Shown in pieces: positions 55,046 through 64,000 of a stretch of 64,000 nucleotides of DNA. Source of the DNA: Competibacter_A sp037045685. Its GTDB lineage: Bacteria > Pseudomonadota > Gammaproteobacteria > Competibacterales > Competibacteraceae. The position numbers were made by a program, and so were the translations under genes. The stretch covers positions 1-64,000 of the forward strand of contig JBAOII010000035.1 in NCBI GenBank assembly GCA_037045685.1, given 5' to 3'. How positions within the stretch are numbered: position 1 is the stretch's first letter; the number at the start of each line of letters is the position of its first letter. Under the pieces are notes generated by a model that was given only the letters and a program-made list of their open reading frames with translations, was not told the origin of the DNA and searched no databases.

Positions 55046-57813
55046 ATGGACAAGACTTACGAACCGCACGCCATCGAAGAACGCTGGTACGCCTATTGGG
55101 AGGAGCGGGGCCATTTCGCGCCCGGCGGCCAGGGCGAGCCGTACTGCATCATGATCCCGCCGCCGAACGTCACCGGCACCCTGCACATGGGCCACGCCTT
55201 CCAGGACACCATCATGGACGCGCTGACCCGCTATTACCGGATGAAGGGCTATAACAGCCTGTGGCAGCCGGGCACCGATCACGCCGGCATCGCGACCCAA
55301 ATGGTGGTGGAGCGGCAACTGGCCGGGGAGAACAAAACCCGCCACGATCTGGGGCGCGAGGCGTTCATCGAGCGGGTGTGGGCGTGGAAAGCGGAATCCG
55401 GCGGCACCATCACCCGCCAGTTGCGGCGGATGGGCGCCTCGGTGGACTGGGCGCGGGAACGCTTCACCATGGACGAGGGCCTGTCGGCGGCGGTGCGGGA
55501 AGTGTTCGTCCGGCTGTACGAGGAGGGCTTGATCTATCGCGGCCAGCGGCTGGTGAACTGGGACCCGGTGCTGCATACCGCCGTGTCGGATCTGGAGGTG
55601 GTCAGCGCCGAAGAAAACGGCTTCATGTGGCACATCCGCTATCCGCTGGCCGAGGGTGGCGGCGATCTGATCGTCGCCACCACCCGCCCGGAAACCCTGC
55701 TGGGCGATACCGCCGTCGCCGTCCATCCCGACGACGAGCGCTACAGGCGCCTGATCGGCCTGCATGTGGCGCTGCCGCTGACCGGCCGCAACATCCCCAT
55801 CATCGCCGACGAATACGTCGATCCGACCTTCGGCACGGGCTGCGTCAAAATCACCCCAGCGCACGACTTCAACGACTACGCGGTCGGCCAGCGCCACAAG
55901 TTGCCGTTGCTCAACATCTTCACCGCCGACGCCAAAATCAACGACAACGGTCCCGAAGCCTATCGCGGCCTGGATCGCTTCGAGGCCCGCAAGCGGGTCG
56001 TCGCCGATCTGGAAGAGCTGGGGTTGATGGAGGACATCAAGCCCCACAAGCTGATGGTCCCGCGCGGGGATCGCAGCCACGCGGTCATCGAACCGTTTCT
56101 GACCGATCAGTGGTACGTCAAGACCGGGCCGCTGGCGGGGCCGTCCATCGCCGCCGTCAAAACCGGCAAGATCAAATTCATCCCGGAGAACTGGGAAAAG
56201 ACCTATTTCGACTGGCTGAACCGGATCGAGGACTGGTGCATCAGCCGGCAAATCTGGTGGGGCCATCGGATTCCGGCCTGGTATGACGAGCGAGGTCAGG
56301 TCTACGTCGGCCGGAGCGAAGCGGAAATCCGCGACAAGCACGGACTCGGCCCGGAGGTGGCGCTGACGCAAGATCCCGACGTGCTGGACACCTGGTTTTC
56401 CTCGGCGCTGTGGCCGTTTTCGACGCTGGGCTGGCCGGAGCAACACTGAGGCGCTCGAAACCTTCTATCCCGACCAGCGTGTTGGTCACCGGCTTCGACA
56501 TCATTTTCTTCTGGGTGGCGCGGATGATCATGATGGGCCTGAAGTTCATGGGCGACGTGCCGTTCCGCGAGGTCTACATCCACGGGCTGGTGCGCGACCA
56601 GGACGGCCAGAAGATGTCTAAATCCAAGGGCAACGTGCTCGATCCGCTCGACCTGATCGACGGCGTGGGCCTGGATGAGCTGGTCGCCAAGCGCACCACC
56701 GGCCTGATGCAGCCGCAGATGGCGCCGCGCATCGAGAAAGCCACCCGCAAGCAGTTCCCGGACGGCATCCGCGCCCACGGCACCGACGCCCTGCGCTTCA
56801 CCTTCGCCGCGCTGGCGACCACCGGCCGGGACGTGGTGTTCGACATGGGGCGGGTGGAAGGCTACCGCAATTTCTGCAACAAGCTGTGGAACGCCGCCCG
56901 CTACGTGCTGATGAACACCGAGGGCAAGGATACGGGCTTGAGCGGCGGAGACGTGGAACTCGGCCAGGCCGACCGCTGGATCCTGTCTCGCCTGCAACAG
57001 ACCATCGCCGAAGCCAACGCGGCGGTGCGGGACTACCGTTTCGATCAAATGGCCCAGTCCATCTACGAGTTCACCTGGAACGAGTTCTGCGACTGGTATC
57101 TGGAGCTGTCCAAGCCGGTGCTCACCGATCCGGCCAGCACCGAAGCGGCCCAGCGCGGCGCCCGGCGGACGCTGGTTCAGGTGCTGGAAACCCTGTTGCG
57201 GCTGCTGCATCCGCTGATGCCGTTTCTCACCGAGGAAATCTGGCAGCGGGTCGCGCCGCTGGCCGGCGCGGCGGGCGACACCGTCATGCGGCAACCGTAC
57301 CCGGAAGCCGATAGGGCGCTGGTGGACGCTCCAGCGGTGGCCGACATCGAATGGCTGCGACAATTCCTGCTGGGGGTGCGCCGCATCCGCGCCGAGATGA
57401 ACATCGCCCCCGGCAAGCCGCTGCCGGTGCTGTTGCAGCACGGCGCCGCCGAGGATCGGGAACGGCTGGAGCGGCATCGCCGGGCCTTGGCGACGCTGGG
57501 GCGATTGGCGTCCATCGCTTGGCTGGGCGAGGAGGAGCCGGCGCCGGAAGCCGCCACCGCCTTGGTCGGAGGCATGAAAATATTGATTCCCATGTCCGGC
57601 CTGATCGACAAAGCGGCGGAAATGGCTCGTCTGAGCAAGGAAATCGCCAAGCTGCGCCAGGAAGCCGAGCGCGGCGCGGCCAAACTGGACAACGCCAATT
57701 TCATCGGCCGCGCACCGGCGGAGGTTGTCGAAAAGGAACGCGCCCGCGTGGCGGAACTCCAAGCCGCCGCCACCAAGCTGGAAGAACAACTGGCCCGCAT
57801 CCGGCAGTTGTGA
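55046..57813 (+). CDS. valS: Valyl-tRNA synthetase, two apparent frameshifts
   Basis: Class I synthetase for Val. PPPNVTGTLHMGHAF (HIGH-type) is in the first frame with the editing domain. At about 56438 one extra base gives a false stop; the true frame reads NTEALETFYP, then a second extra C at about 56474 must go to reach TSVLVTGFDIIFFWVARMIM. QKMSKSKGNVLDP (KMSKS) and a C-terminal coiled-coil arm (LSKEIAKLRQEAERG) follow. Repaired length is 921 residues, as expected. Two close one-base excesses in an essential gene point to sequence error. Confidence 0.95.
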
Positions 57814-57848
57814 GTTCGGAAATTTCACCGAAGAAGCGAGGAGCAAAC

Positions 57849-58949
57849 ATGACCGAGGAAAATCTGGTGGACGCTCACGAATCCGCATCCGCGTCCAACA
57901 AACCCAAGCTGGGCGAAAAAGTCACCAAGGTCGCCACCCTCTACCATCCTCGTACCTGGAAAGAGAAGGGGCTGTGGTGGACGCTCGGCCTGTTTCTGGT
58001 CACCTACGTGATCGTCTTCATCGTGCTCGGTTTTATCTGGTCGCGCTCGCCGGGCGAGTTCGATCCGCGCGAAAACGCCCTGAAAGTCGCCCAAAACGAC
58101 CAGAAAAAACTGGTGCCGGGCTACGTGACCACCGCCACCGCCATCCGCATCGCCGAAACCTTATTGGACAAGCCCGGCGGTTATCTGAGCAACGACATCA
58201 CGCCGCCGGGGGTTTACCTGGATAACATCCCCAACTGGGAATACGGGACATTGACCGAACTGCGCGATCTGGTTCGCGCCATGCGCAACGACTTCAGCCG
58301 CTCCCAAACCCAGTCCATCGAGGACAAAGACTTGCAGGTCGCCGATCCGCAATTCAACTACGACTCGAACTCCTGGATTCTGCCGTCCTCCGAATCGGAA
58401 TACCGCAAGGGAATCGATGCGCTGTACCGCTATCTGAATCGATTGGCCGACGACAAGGCCTACGACGGCCAGTTCTTCACTCGGGCCGACAATCTGAGCG
58501 TCTACCTGCAAGTGGTGGAGAAGCGACTGGGCAGTCTGGCGCAACGGCTGGCGGCCGGCGTCGGCCAGACCCGCTTCAACGTGGATCTGGCCGGCGATCC
58601 CAATGCCCGCCAGTCCACCCCGACGCCGGCTCAGTCCCAAATCAAAACGCCGTGGCTCAAGATCGACGACGTGTTCTTCGAAGCGCGCGGCTACACCTGG
58701 GCGCTGGTCCATACCCTGAAGGCCATCGAAGTGGATTTCGGCGATGTGCTCGCCAACAAGAACGCGGTGGTCTCGCTCAAGCAGATCATCCGCGAGCTGG
58801 AAAACACCCAGAGCTTCATTTGGAGCCCGATGATCCTCAACGGCACCGGCTTTGGGCCGATGGCCAATCATTCCCTGATCATGGCCTCGTACATCTCCCG
58901 GGCCAACGCCGCGATCATCGACTTGCGGAACCTGTTGTTGCAAGGTTGA
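57849..58949 (+). CDS. DUF2333 family membrane protein
   Basis: 366 residues from ATG 57849, with GAGGAG nearby upstream. A soluble N-terminus is followed by one membrane helix (GLWWTLGLFLVTYVIVFIVLGFIW, about residues 42-65). The rest is a predicted periplasmic domain with VPGYVTTATAIRIAETLLDKPGGYLSND and NWEYGTLTELRDLVRAMRNDFSRSQ, the DUF2333 signature. Function is unknown. It lies 35 bp after valS. Confidence 0.88.
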   Translation: MTEENLVDAHESASASNKPKLGEKVTKVATLYHPRTWKEKGLWWTLGLFLVTYVIVFIVLGFIWSRSPGEFDPRENALKVAQNDQKKLVPGYVTTATAIRIAETLLDKPGGYLSNDITPPGVYLDNIPNWEYGTLTELRDLVRAMRNDFSRSQTQSIEDKDLQVADPQFNYDSNSWILPSSESEYRKGIDALYRYLNRLADDKAYDGQFFTRADNLSVYLQVVEKRLGSLAQRLAAGVGQTRFNVDLAGDPNARQSTPTPAQSQIKTPWLKIDDVFFEARGYTWALVHTLKAIEVDFGDVLANKNAVVSLKQIIRELENTQSFIWSPMILNGTGFGPMANHSLIMASYISRANAAIIDLRNLLLQG

Positions 58950-58987
58950 CCCTCGCCCTCGACCCCTCTCCCGGAGGGAGAGGGGAG
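58950..58987 (+). repeat. REP-like palindrome, copy 6
   Basis: CCCTCGCCCTCGA, CCCCTCTCCCGGA and GGGAGAGGGGAG between the DUF2333 gene and the next gene. It starts right after the DUF2333 stop codon. Confidence 0.88.
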
Positions 58988-59005
58988 TTTTGGCAGATCT
59001 GAATA

Positions 59006-59761
59006 ATGGCGAATTTCAACACCCACCTGATGGGCGCGGCGGCGATCAGCGGCTTGGCCGCCACCGTGCTGGTCATGGGCGGCGCGGTGCCCCATCAGGC
59101 GGTGATCGGCTATTTCGTGCTGGGAACGATCGGCGGCCTGCTGCCGGATATGGATTTACCGACTTCTGTTCCGGTTCGCATCGCCTTCGCGACGCTGGCG
59201 GTGGTGGCCGGCTTTTTGGTCGTGTTCACGTTCGGCGGCCGATATTCGCTGGCGGAGCTGGTCGTCTTGTGGCTGGGCTGCTTTTTGTTGATCCGCTATG
59301 GCTTGTTCGCGCTGCTCGACCGCTTTACCGTCCATCGCGGTCTGGTGCATACCGTGCCGATGGGTCTGGGTCTGGGTCTGGCGACCACCGCCGTCGCCTT
59401 TCATGTTTTCAACGCTTCCGCGACCCATTCCTGGCTGTGCGGAACCTTTCTGGCGATGGGTTTCATCGTCCATCTGTTGCTCGACGAGTTCTACAGCGTC
59501 GATCTGTTCGGCAAGAAATTGCTGAAAAGCTCCTTCGGCACCGCGCTGAGCCTGGGCAGCCTCGGCCAGCCCGTCGGTACGGCGGCGCTCTATCTGGCGG
59601 TTGTCGGACTGTTTTTCCTCTGCCCCTCGCCCAAGCCCTTCGCCGAATTCGTGCTGGACCGCGATACCTATCGCGGGGTCACCCAGCGGTTGGTACCCCG
59701 CGATACCTGGTTTCTGGGGTTCCTGCGCCGGGTGACGCCGTCCAGCCTGTCGGGTCGGTGA
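59006..59761 (+). CDS. YdjM-like inner-membrane metal-dependent hydrolase
   Basis: A 251-residue multi-helix membrane protein of the LexA-regulated YdjM family (PF04307). Metal-ligand motifs are seen: NFNTHLMGAAAISG, GGLLPDMDLP, FTVHRGLVHTVPMG and HLLLDEFYSVDLFG. Substrate is unknown. It is bracketed by two REP-like repeats in opposite orientation (58950 and 59776). Confidence 0.87.
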   Translation: MANFNTHLMGAAAISGLAATVLVMGGAVPHQAVIGYFVLGTIGGLLPDMDLPTSVPVRIAFATLAVVAGFLVVFTFGGRYSLAELVVLWLGCFLLIRYGLFALLDRFTVHRGLVHTVPMGLGLGLATTAVAFHVFNASATHSWLCGTFLAMGFIVHLLLDEFYSVDLFGKKLLKSSFGTALSLGSLGQPVGTAALYLAVVGLFFLCPSPKPFAEFVLDRDTYRGVTQRLVPRDTWFLGFLRRVTPSSLSGR

Positions 59762-59775
59762 GCGCCCGTACAAAA

Positions 59776-59813
59776 CTCCCCTCGTCCTCCGGGAGAGGGG
59801 CTGGGGGTGAGGG
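59776..59813 (-). repeat. REP-like palindrome, copy 7
   Basis: CTCCCCTCGTCCTCCGGGAGAGGGGCTGG and GGGTGAGGG, opposite in orientation to copy 6. It lies in the convergent gap between the YdjM-like gene and the purine permease, where it could also act as a bidirectional terminator-like hairpin. Confidence 0.85.
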
Positions 59814-59814
59814 T

Positions 59815-61104
59815 TCACAACCACAGATAGCGCGCCAGAAACAGCCCGGCCACCACGCCCATCGGCAGGCCGATCCGGCCGTGCTGGCCGCTCAGCAGTT
59901 TCAGGGCGACATGGCAGATCGCCCCGAACGCGATGCCGTCGGCGATGGAAAAGGTGAACGCCATGACCGTGACGCAGCACACCGCCGGCGCGGTTTCGGC
60001 CAGATCGTTCCAGTCCAGTTCGGCCAAGCTCCGCAGCATCAGGATGGCGACGTACAGCAGCGCGGGAGCGGTCGCATACGAGGGCACCATCGCCGCCAGC
60101 GGCGCGAACACCAGGCTGGCCAGAAACAGCAGGGCGATGACTGCGGCGGTCAGGCCGGTGCGACCGCCGGCGCTGATACCGGTGGTGCTTTCCAGATAGC
60201 TGGTCGTGCTGGAGGTGCCGAGCAGGGCGCCGACGCCGATCGCGGTGCTGTCCGCCAGCAGGGCGCGCTCCAGCCGGGGCAAGCGGCCTCGGTCATCGAG
60301 AAAGCCGCCGCGCTGGGCGATGGCGATCAGCGTGCCCGAGGTCTCGAACAGGCTCATCAAAAAGAAACTCAGCACCACGCCCAATACCGCCGGATCGAGC
60401 GCGGCGCGAACGTCGGCTTTGAACAGGGTCGGCATCAGGGAAGGCGGGGCCGAGAACACGCCCTTGAACGAACTCAAACCCAGCGCGACCGAGCCGGCCG
60501 TGACCGCCAGAATGCCGAGCAGGATCGCGCCGGGCACGCCGCGCCGGTCGAGCACGACCATCAGCAGAAAGCCGCCCATCGCCAGCAAAGCCGGCGGTGA
60601 TTTGATGTTGCCCAGCGTGACGAGGGTATCCGGGCTGGGGGCGACGATCCCCGCCGCGTGCAGGGCCAATAATGCGAGAAACAGGCCGACCCCGGCGGTG
60701 ATGGCGTGCTTGAGGCTGGCCGGGATAGCGTTGACGAACCACTCCCGAACGCGCAGCAGGCTGACCAGCACGAACAGCAAGCCGGACAAGAACACCGCTC
60801 CCAACGCGGTTTCCCACGGCAGGCCCATGCCCTTGACCAGCCCGAAGGTGAACACGGCGTTGATGCCCATGCCCGGCGCTTGGCCGATGGGGTAATTGGC
60901 CAACAGACCCATCAGCAGCGAGCCGATGGCGCTGGCCAGACAGGTGGCGACGAACACCGCGTCGCGATCCATGCCGGCTTGGCCGAGAATGTCGGGGTTG
61001 ACGAACAGAATGGCCGACATGGTCAGAAAGGTGGTGACGCCGGCCAGGATTTCGGTGCGCGCGGTGGTGCCGCGCGCTTTGAGCGCGAAGAATTTTTCCA
61101 GCAT
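59815..61104 (-). CDS. AzgA-type purine (guanine/hypoxanthine/adenine) permease
   Basis: A 429-residue NCS2-family transporter of the AzgA/PbuG branch. The N-terminus TEILAGVTTFLTMSAILFVNPDIL, the APGMGINAVFTFGLV motif, SFFLMSLFETSGTLIAIA and the GTSSTTSYLESTTGI motif are characteristic. About 12-14 membrane helices fit the hydrophobic profile. It imports purine bases with protons. The direction is convergent to the YdjM-like gene; the 205 bp between it and msrP must hold both promoters, but I see none clearly. Confidence 0.92.
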   Translation of the reverse strand: MLEKFFALKARGTTARTEILAGVTTFLTMSAILFVNPDILGQAGMDRDAVFVATCLASAIGSLLMGLLANYPIGQAPGMGINAVFTFGLVKGMGLPWETALGAVFLSGLLFVLVSLLRVREWFVNAIPASLKHAITAGVGLFLALLALHAAGIVAPSPDTLVTLGNIKSPPALLAMGGFLLMVVLDRRGVPGAILLGILAVTAGSVALGLSSFKGVFSAPPSLMPTLFKADVRAALDPAVLGVVLSFFLMSLFETSGTLIAIAQRGGFLDDRGRLPRLERALLADSTAIGVGALLGTSSTTSYLESTTGISAGGRTGLTAAVIALLFLASLVFAPLAAMVPSYATAPALLYVAILMLRSLAELDWNDLAETAPAVCCVTVMAFTFSIADGIAFGAICHVALKLLSGQHGRIGLPMGVVAGLFLARYLWL

Positions 61105-61309
61105 GATATAGGTTCGGAAAGGGTGATGAGCGATGCGTTCGCGAAACGGGCGAACGTCCCCGGACGCGCGGCGCGTCCCGCCGGACCACCAGCCGATTGC
61201 CGGCGCCCGGTCACGCGACGGAGTATACGGGACGGATGGTGCGCAGGACGCAACTCGCGAAGCGAGAGCGGGTCACACTGAAACCGAGTCCGCCACCGAG
61301 AGCCGCGCC

Positions 61310-62224
61310 ATGCTGATCCAGAAACCCGCCGATGTCCTGCCTTCCGAGATCACCCCGCCCGAGCTGTACGCCCGCCGCCGCGAGTTTTTGAAATACGCCG
61401 CCGCGCTGGGAGCCACCGCGCTGCTGTCGCCGATACTGCCCGGCGGGGTCGCGCGCGCGGCCGACGACGATCTCAAGCTGACCCCTTACAAGGACATCAC
61501 CTCCTACAACAATTTCGTCGAACTGGGCTCCGGCAAGACCGCCCCGGCGCAATACACCGGCAACCTGCGCGCCAAGCCCTGGACCGTCGCCGTGGAAGGG
61601 CGCTGCGAGAAACCGGGCCAGTACGCGCTGGAGGATTTTCTGGCGCCCCATCCGGCGGAGGAGCGCATCTACCGGCTGCGCTGCGTCGAAACGTGGTCGA
61701 TGGTGGTGCCGTGGCTGGGCATTCCGCTGGCGAAAATCCTGCCGCGCTTCAAGCCGACCGCAGACGCCAAGTACGTCGAATTCACCACCTTGCTCGATCC
61801 GGCGCGGATGCCTGGCCAAAAGACTCGCGTTTTGGATTGGCCTTACGTCGAGGGGCTGCGGATGGACGAGGCCATGCACCCCTTGACCTTGCTGGCGACC
61901 GGACTCTACGGCAAGGAACTGCCCAACCAGAACGGGGCGCCGCTGCGGTTGGTGGTGCCGTGGAAGTACGGCTTCAAGAGCATCAAGTCCATCGTGAAAA
62001 TCCGCTTTACCGACCAACAGCCGCGCACCACCTGGAATTTGGAAGGACCCGACGAGTACGGCTTCTACGCCAACGTCAACCCCAGCGTCGATCATCCGCG
62101 CTGGAGCCAGAAGAAGGAGCGGCGCGTCGGCGACTTCTTCCGCCGCGATACGCTACCGTTCAACGGCTACGCCGAGCAGGTCGCCGGGTTGTACGCCGGG
62201 ATGGACCTGAAGAAGAATTTCTGA
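61310..62224 (+). CDS. msrP: Periplasmic methionine sulfoxide reductase catalytic subunit MsrP (YedY)
   Basis: 304 residues from ATG 61310. A Tat signal is present (RRREFLKYAAALGATALL). The molybdopterin-binding SUOX-type fold has the Mo-ligand cysteine in YRLRCVETWSMVVPW, then GLYGKELPNQNGAPLRLVVPWKYG and a C-terminal NGYAEQVAGLYAGMDLKKNF. It repairs oxidised methionine in periplasmic proteins with electrons from MsrQ. No msrQ lies next to it here. Confidence 0.95.
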   Translation: MLIQKPADVLPSEITPPELYARRREFLKYAAALGATALLSPILPGGVARAADDDLKLTPYKDITSYNNFVELGSGKTAPAQYTGNLRAKPWTVAVEGRCEKPGQYALEDFLAPHPAEERIYRLRCVETWSMVVPWLGIPLAKILPRFKPTADAKYVEFTTLLDPARMPGQKTRVLDWPYVEGLRMDEAMHPLTLLATGLYGKELPNQNGAPLRLVVPWKYGFKSIKSIVKIRFTDQQPRTTWNLEGPDEYGFYANVNPSVDHPRWSQKKERRVGDFFRRDTLPFNGYAEQVAGLYAGMDLKKNF

Positions 62225-62258
62225 ATCGCGGCTTTGCGGGCCGGGGATGTGGCTGGCG

Positions 62259-62906
62259 TCACCGCGCCGTGAAATAAATATCGCCATACCAGGCGGCGGC
62301 GCTCTGGCCGCTGTTGTCGGTGTCGGTCATCAGGGCGACGGCGTCGATGGCTTCGATATCCTCGCCGAACAGTTGCCGGAAGTCGGCGCGGATATCGCGC
62401 TTTTCGTTGACCCAGCGCCCGGCATCCTGGGTTCCCGAACGGAGCGCCATCACCCGAGCATTGCCGGTGAACGCATTGTTCCAGGTCGCCCCCACGGGTT
62501 GGTTGCTGGACCAGACGTAGACCAGCGAGCGGGTTTTCCAGAACGCCGCTCCGCCGGACACCACCACGTAAACCCGCGCCGGATAGTCGTCCCCGGCCTT
62601 GTCGCGCTCGTCGAGGCCCTTCAAGATCTGATCGACCCGCCACGACCAGTTCAGCCACGGCGTGCGCTTCAGATCCACCCGGATTTCCCGGTACAGGCCC
62701 GAGGCCGCGCCTCGGCTGTCGGCGAACAAGGCCCGCCGTCCGCTTTTGTCGTCGAAGCCGTAGCGGGTTTCGCCCTTGAAAGATTTGGTTTGCCAGTCGT
62801 TCAGATCGCCGGCGGAAAATCGGCCGATCATCAGCTTTTCGTCCGCCGCCCCGGCCAGGGTCGCAACCGCCAGCAGCGCCGTTCCCAACTGCGTTTTCAA
62901 GCTCAT
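62259..62906 (-). CDS. DUF3047 family exported protein
   Basis: 215 residues from ATG 62906, with a strong AAGGAGGAACG ribosome-binding site. A signal peptide (MSLKTQLGTALLAVATLAGA) is followed by IGRFSAGDLNDWQTKSFKG, WSWRVDQILKGLDERDKAGD and MTDTDNSGQSAAAWYGDIYF, which mark DUF3047, a jelly-roll-like domain probably binding carbohydrate. Function is unknown. It overlaps the upstream gene by 4 bp. Confidence 0.87.
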   Translation of the reverse strand: MSLKTQLGTALLAVATLAGAADEKLMIGRFSAGDLNDWQTKSFKGETRYGFDDKSGRRALFADSRGAASGLYREIRVDLKRTPWLNWSWRVDQILKGLDERDKAGDDYPARVYVVVSGGAAFWKTRSLVYVWSSNQPVGATWNNAFTGNARVMALRSGTQDAGRWVNEKRDIRADFRQLFGEDIEAIDAVALMTDTDNSGQSAAAWYGDIYFTAR

Positions 62907-64000
62907 CGTTCCTCCTTCGCCGGCTCGAACAGCCGATCCAGTAAATCCGCGTCGTCGAAATGGCGTTGGCCCACGAAAGCGATCGCGTGCCGGCCACGCT
63001 CGCGCATGGCGCCGGGCGACGGCACGCCGGTCGGCCATAGCAACCAGCGTTCGGCGCGCTCGCTGCCCGCCACCAGCCCATCCGGGCCGAACAGGCTGCG
63101 CGGCTTCGCATTCTCCGCAGGAACGGCATACAGCGCCGTGTAGTCCCGCGCATCCAGATTGATGGCCGCGCCCGGCCGGTCGGCGTAGACCCATTGCAGG
63201 TAGTGGCTGCCGGAAGACAGGCGAATCACCGCCCGCTCGCCATCGCCGATCCGGGGCGCCGGTTGCGGCGCCAGCGGCGGCTCGGCCCACTCCGTCGTCT
63301 CCGGTCGCAACCGCAATCTCGAATCCGGGAAAAGGTGGTGATAGCAGCCGCAGGCGTGAATGCTGTCGTACAGCATGGGCCGACCGGCCGAATCCAGCGT
63401 CACCCGCCACAGCACGCCGTCCAGCGGTCCGCCGAGCAGGTCGAGCGCGCCGGTCTTGGGCCGGGCGGCGAACCAGATCAGGTAATTCAGTTGCAACTGT
63501 GGTTTCCCGCGCCAACGCATGTGGGACAAATAGCGATAGATCGCTGGCTGGGAAATATTTACTGCTGGCGTGCCGTCCGCTTGCCAGTAGGGCGAACCCG
63601 GCCGGTCGGCATCGGTCGCCACATCGATTTCCCAAATGGGCGCATGAATCGCGAACAGCGTTGCCAGTTGGTCGGGAGTCGGTTCGGGGATGGCGAGCGC
63701 GTCGCGGCGGATGGCGGCGAAGTCGGCGGGAGCCGGCGCCACGGCCGGCGAACCGTAACGGTGCAACTCACCCGACACCGGGAGTTCCCCTAAAGGTCGG
63801 GCGAACAGCGCGCGGGTTTCTTCCTGATAGCGGAGTATGCCGTAGTTGACCGGCAGCATGGCGAGAGGGTAGAGCCCCAGCGTTTGATTGACAGTCAGAT
63901 ACTCGTCCGCGACCCGCGCCCCCTCCCGGATCGAGGCCAGCCGCTCGGGGTCGGCCAGATCGGCGGCTCGCAGCGGGTCGGCGCAGGTTTCCAGCGCGGC
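62903..64000 (-). CDS. Uncharacterised protein, 5' part beyond the window
   Basis: The frame is open from the window edge to 62903, so at least 365 residues; the first ATG inside the window (63859, LPVNYGILRY) is internal to a continuous reading frame (LASIREGARVADEYLTVNQ upstream of it), so the true start lies beyond 64000. Visible features are QPAIYRYLSHMRWRGKPQLQ, LNYLIWFAARPKTGALD, DSIHACGCYHHLFP and YLQWVYADRPGA. I do not recognise a named family. It is co-transcribed with the DUF3047 gene through a 4-bp overlap. Confidence 0.75.
   Translation of the reverse strand, partial: AALETCADPLRAADLADPERLASIREGARVADEYLTVNQTLGLYPLAMLPVNYGILRYQEETRALFARPLGELPVSGELHRYGSPAVAPAPADFAAIRRDALAIPEPTPDQLATLFAIHAPIWEIDVATDADRPGSPYWQADGTPAVNISQPAIYRYLSHMRWRGKPQLQLNYLIWFAARPKTGALDLLGGPLDGVLWRVTLDSAGRPMLYDSIHACGCYHHLFPDSRLRLRPETTEWAEPPLAPQPAPRIGDGERAVIRLSSGSHYLQWVYADRPGAAINLDARDYTALYAVPAENAKPRSLFGPDGLVAGSERAERWLLWPTGVPSPGAMRERGRHAIAFVGQRHFDDADLLDRLFEPAKEER

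Overview
The window is high-GC DNA from a gammaproteobacterium. Pointers are the rpsU-yqeY-dnaG-rpoD block divergent from tsaD, glnA followed by ntrB/ntrC under a sigma54/NtrC-type promoter, an OmpW with an FNR-like box, purE-purK, prfC, trmL and a complete aryl-polyene type gene cluster. A lineage such as Candidatus Competibacter/Contendobacter or a Chromatiales relative would fit, but that is a guess: no rRNA or strict marker is present.

Layout. 1-5.8 kb: tRNA-Ile2(CAU), then the macromolecular-synthesis block rpoD, dnaG, yqeY, rpsU (leftward) and tsaD (rightward). 5.8-8.3 kb: an AT-richer island with a PIN-type toxin-antitoxin pair and a TIR-like/EgtD-like fusion protein, abutting the damaged 3' end of a phosphomannomutase gene. 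8.2-12.4 kb: sugar-nucleotide operon udg-manC-manB (leftward). 12.5-17.8 kb: uvrD, a GspE/PilB-type ATPase, ompW and a small heavy-metal-binding protein. 17.9-22.7 kb: glnA, ntrB, ntrC, trmL. 22.8-26.4 kb: a two-gene conflict-type module, a trypco2-like protein plus a 1070-residue trypsin-kinase-FGS-FGS protein. 26.4-27.5 kb: a lysozyme-like protein and a DUF2970 protein. 27.6-43.7 kb: aryl-polyene/xanthomonadin-like pigment cluster (ligase, two dehydratases, methyltransferase, chorismatase, ACP, acyltransferase, KS, two KS-like partners, KR, LolA-like protein, MMPL exporter, glycosyltransferase, lipoprotein), closed by a strong terminator. 43.7-48.8 kb: GGDEF remnant, Phd/VapC pair, Aas-like acyltransferase/ligase, prfC. 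48.8-53.3 kb: likely defence-related accessory block (OLD-type ATPase + DUF4276, methyltransferase, EndoIII-like glycosylase, truncated C5-DNA methyltransferase). 53.3-64 kb: purE, purK, valS, DUF2333, YdjM-like hydrolase, purine permease, msrP, a DUF3047 protein and a partial large protein.

Two window-wide features matter. First, about 27 apparent frameshifts, 21 of them in 34.5-42.8 kb, can each be repaired by removing one base, nearly always from a homopolymer run. They also hit valS and uvrD. They look like base-calling errors, so the pigment cluster should not be read as decayed. Second, a family of about 38-bp palindromic REP-like repeats occurs seven times and has entered coding sequences in three genes.

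How the parts work together: glnA-ntrBC is a self-contained nitrogen-response unit. The pigment cluster carries its own chorismatase to make the hydroxybenzoate starter. The sugar operon supplies GDP-mannose and UDP-glucuronate for surface polysaccharide. At least three separate sites hold probable anti-phage or conflict genes.
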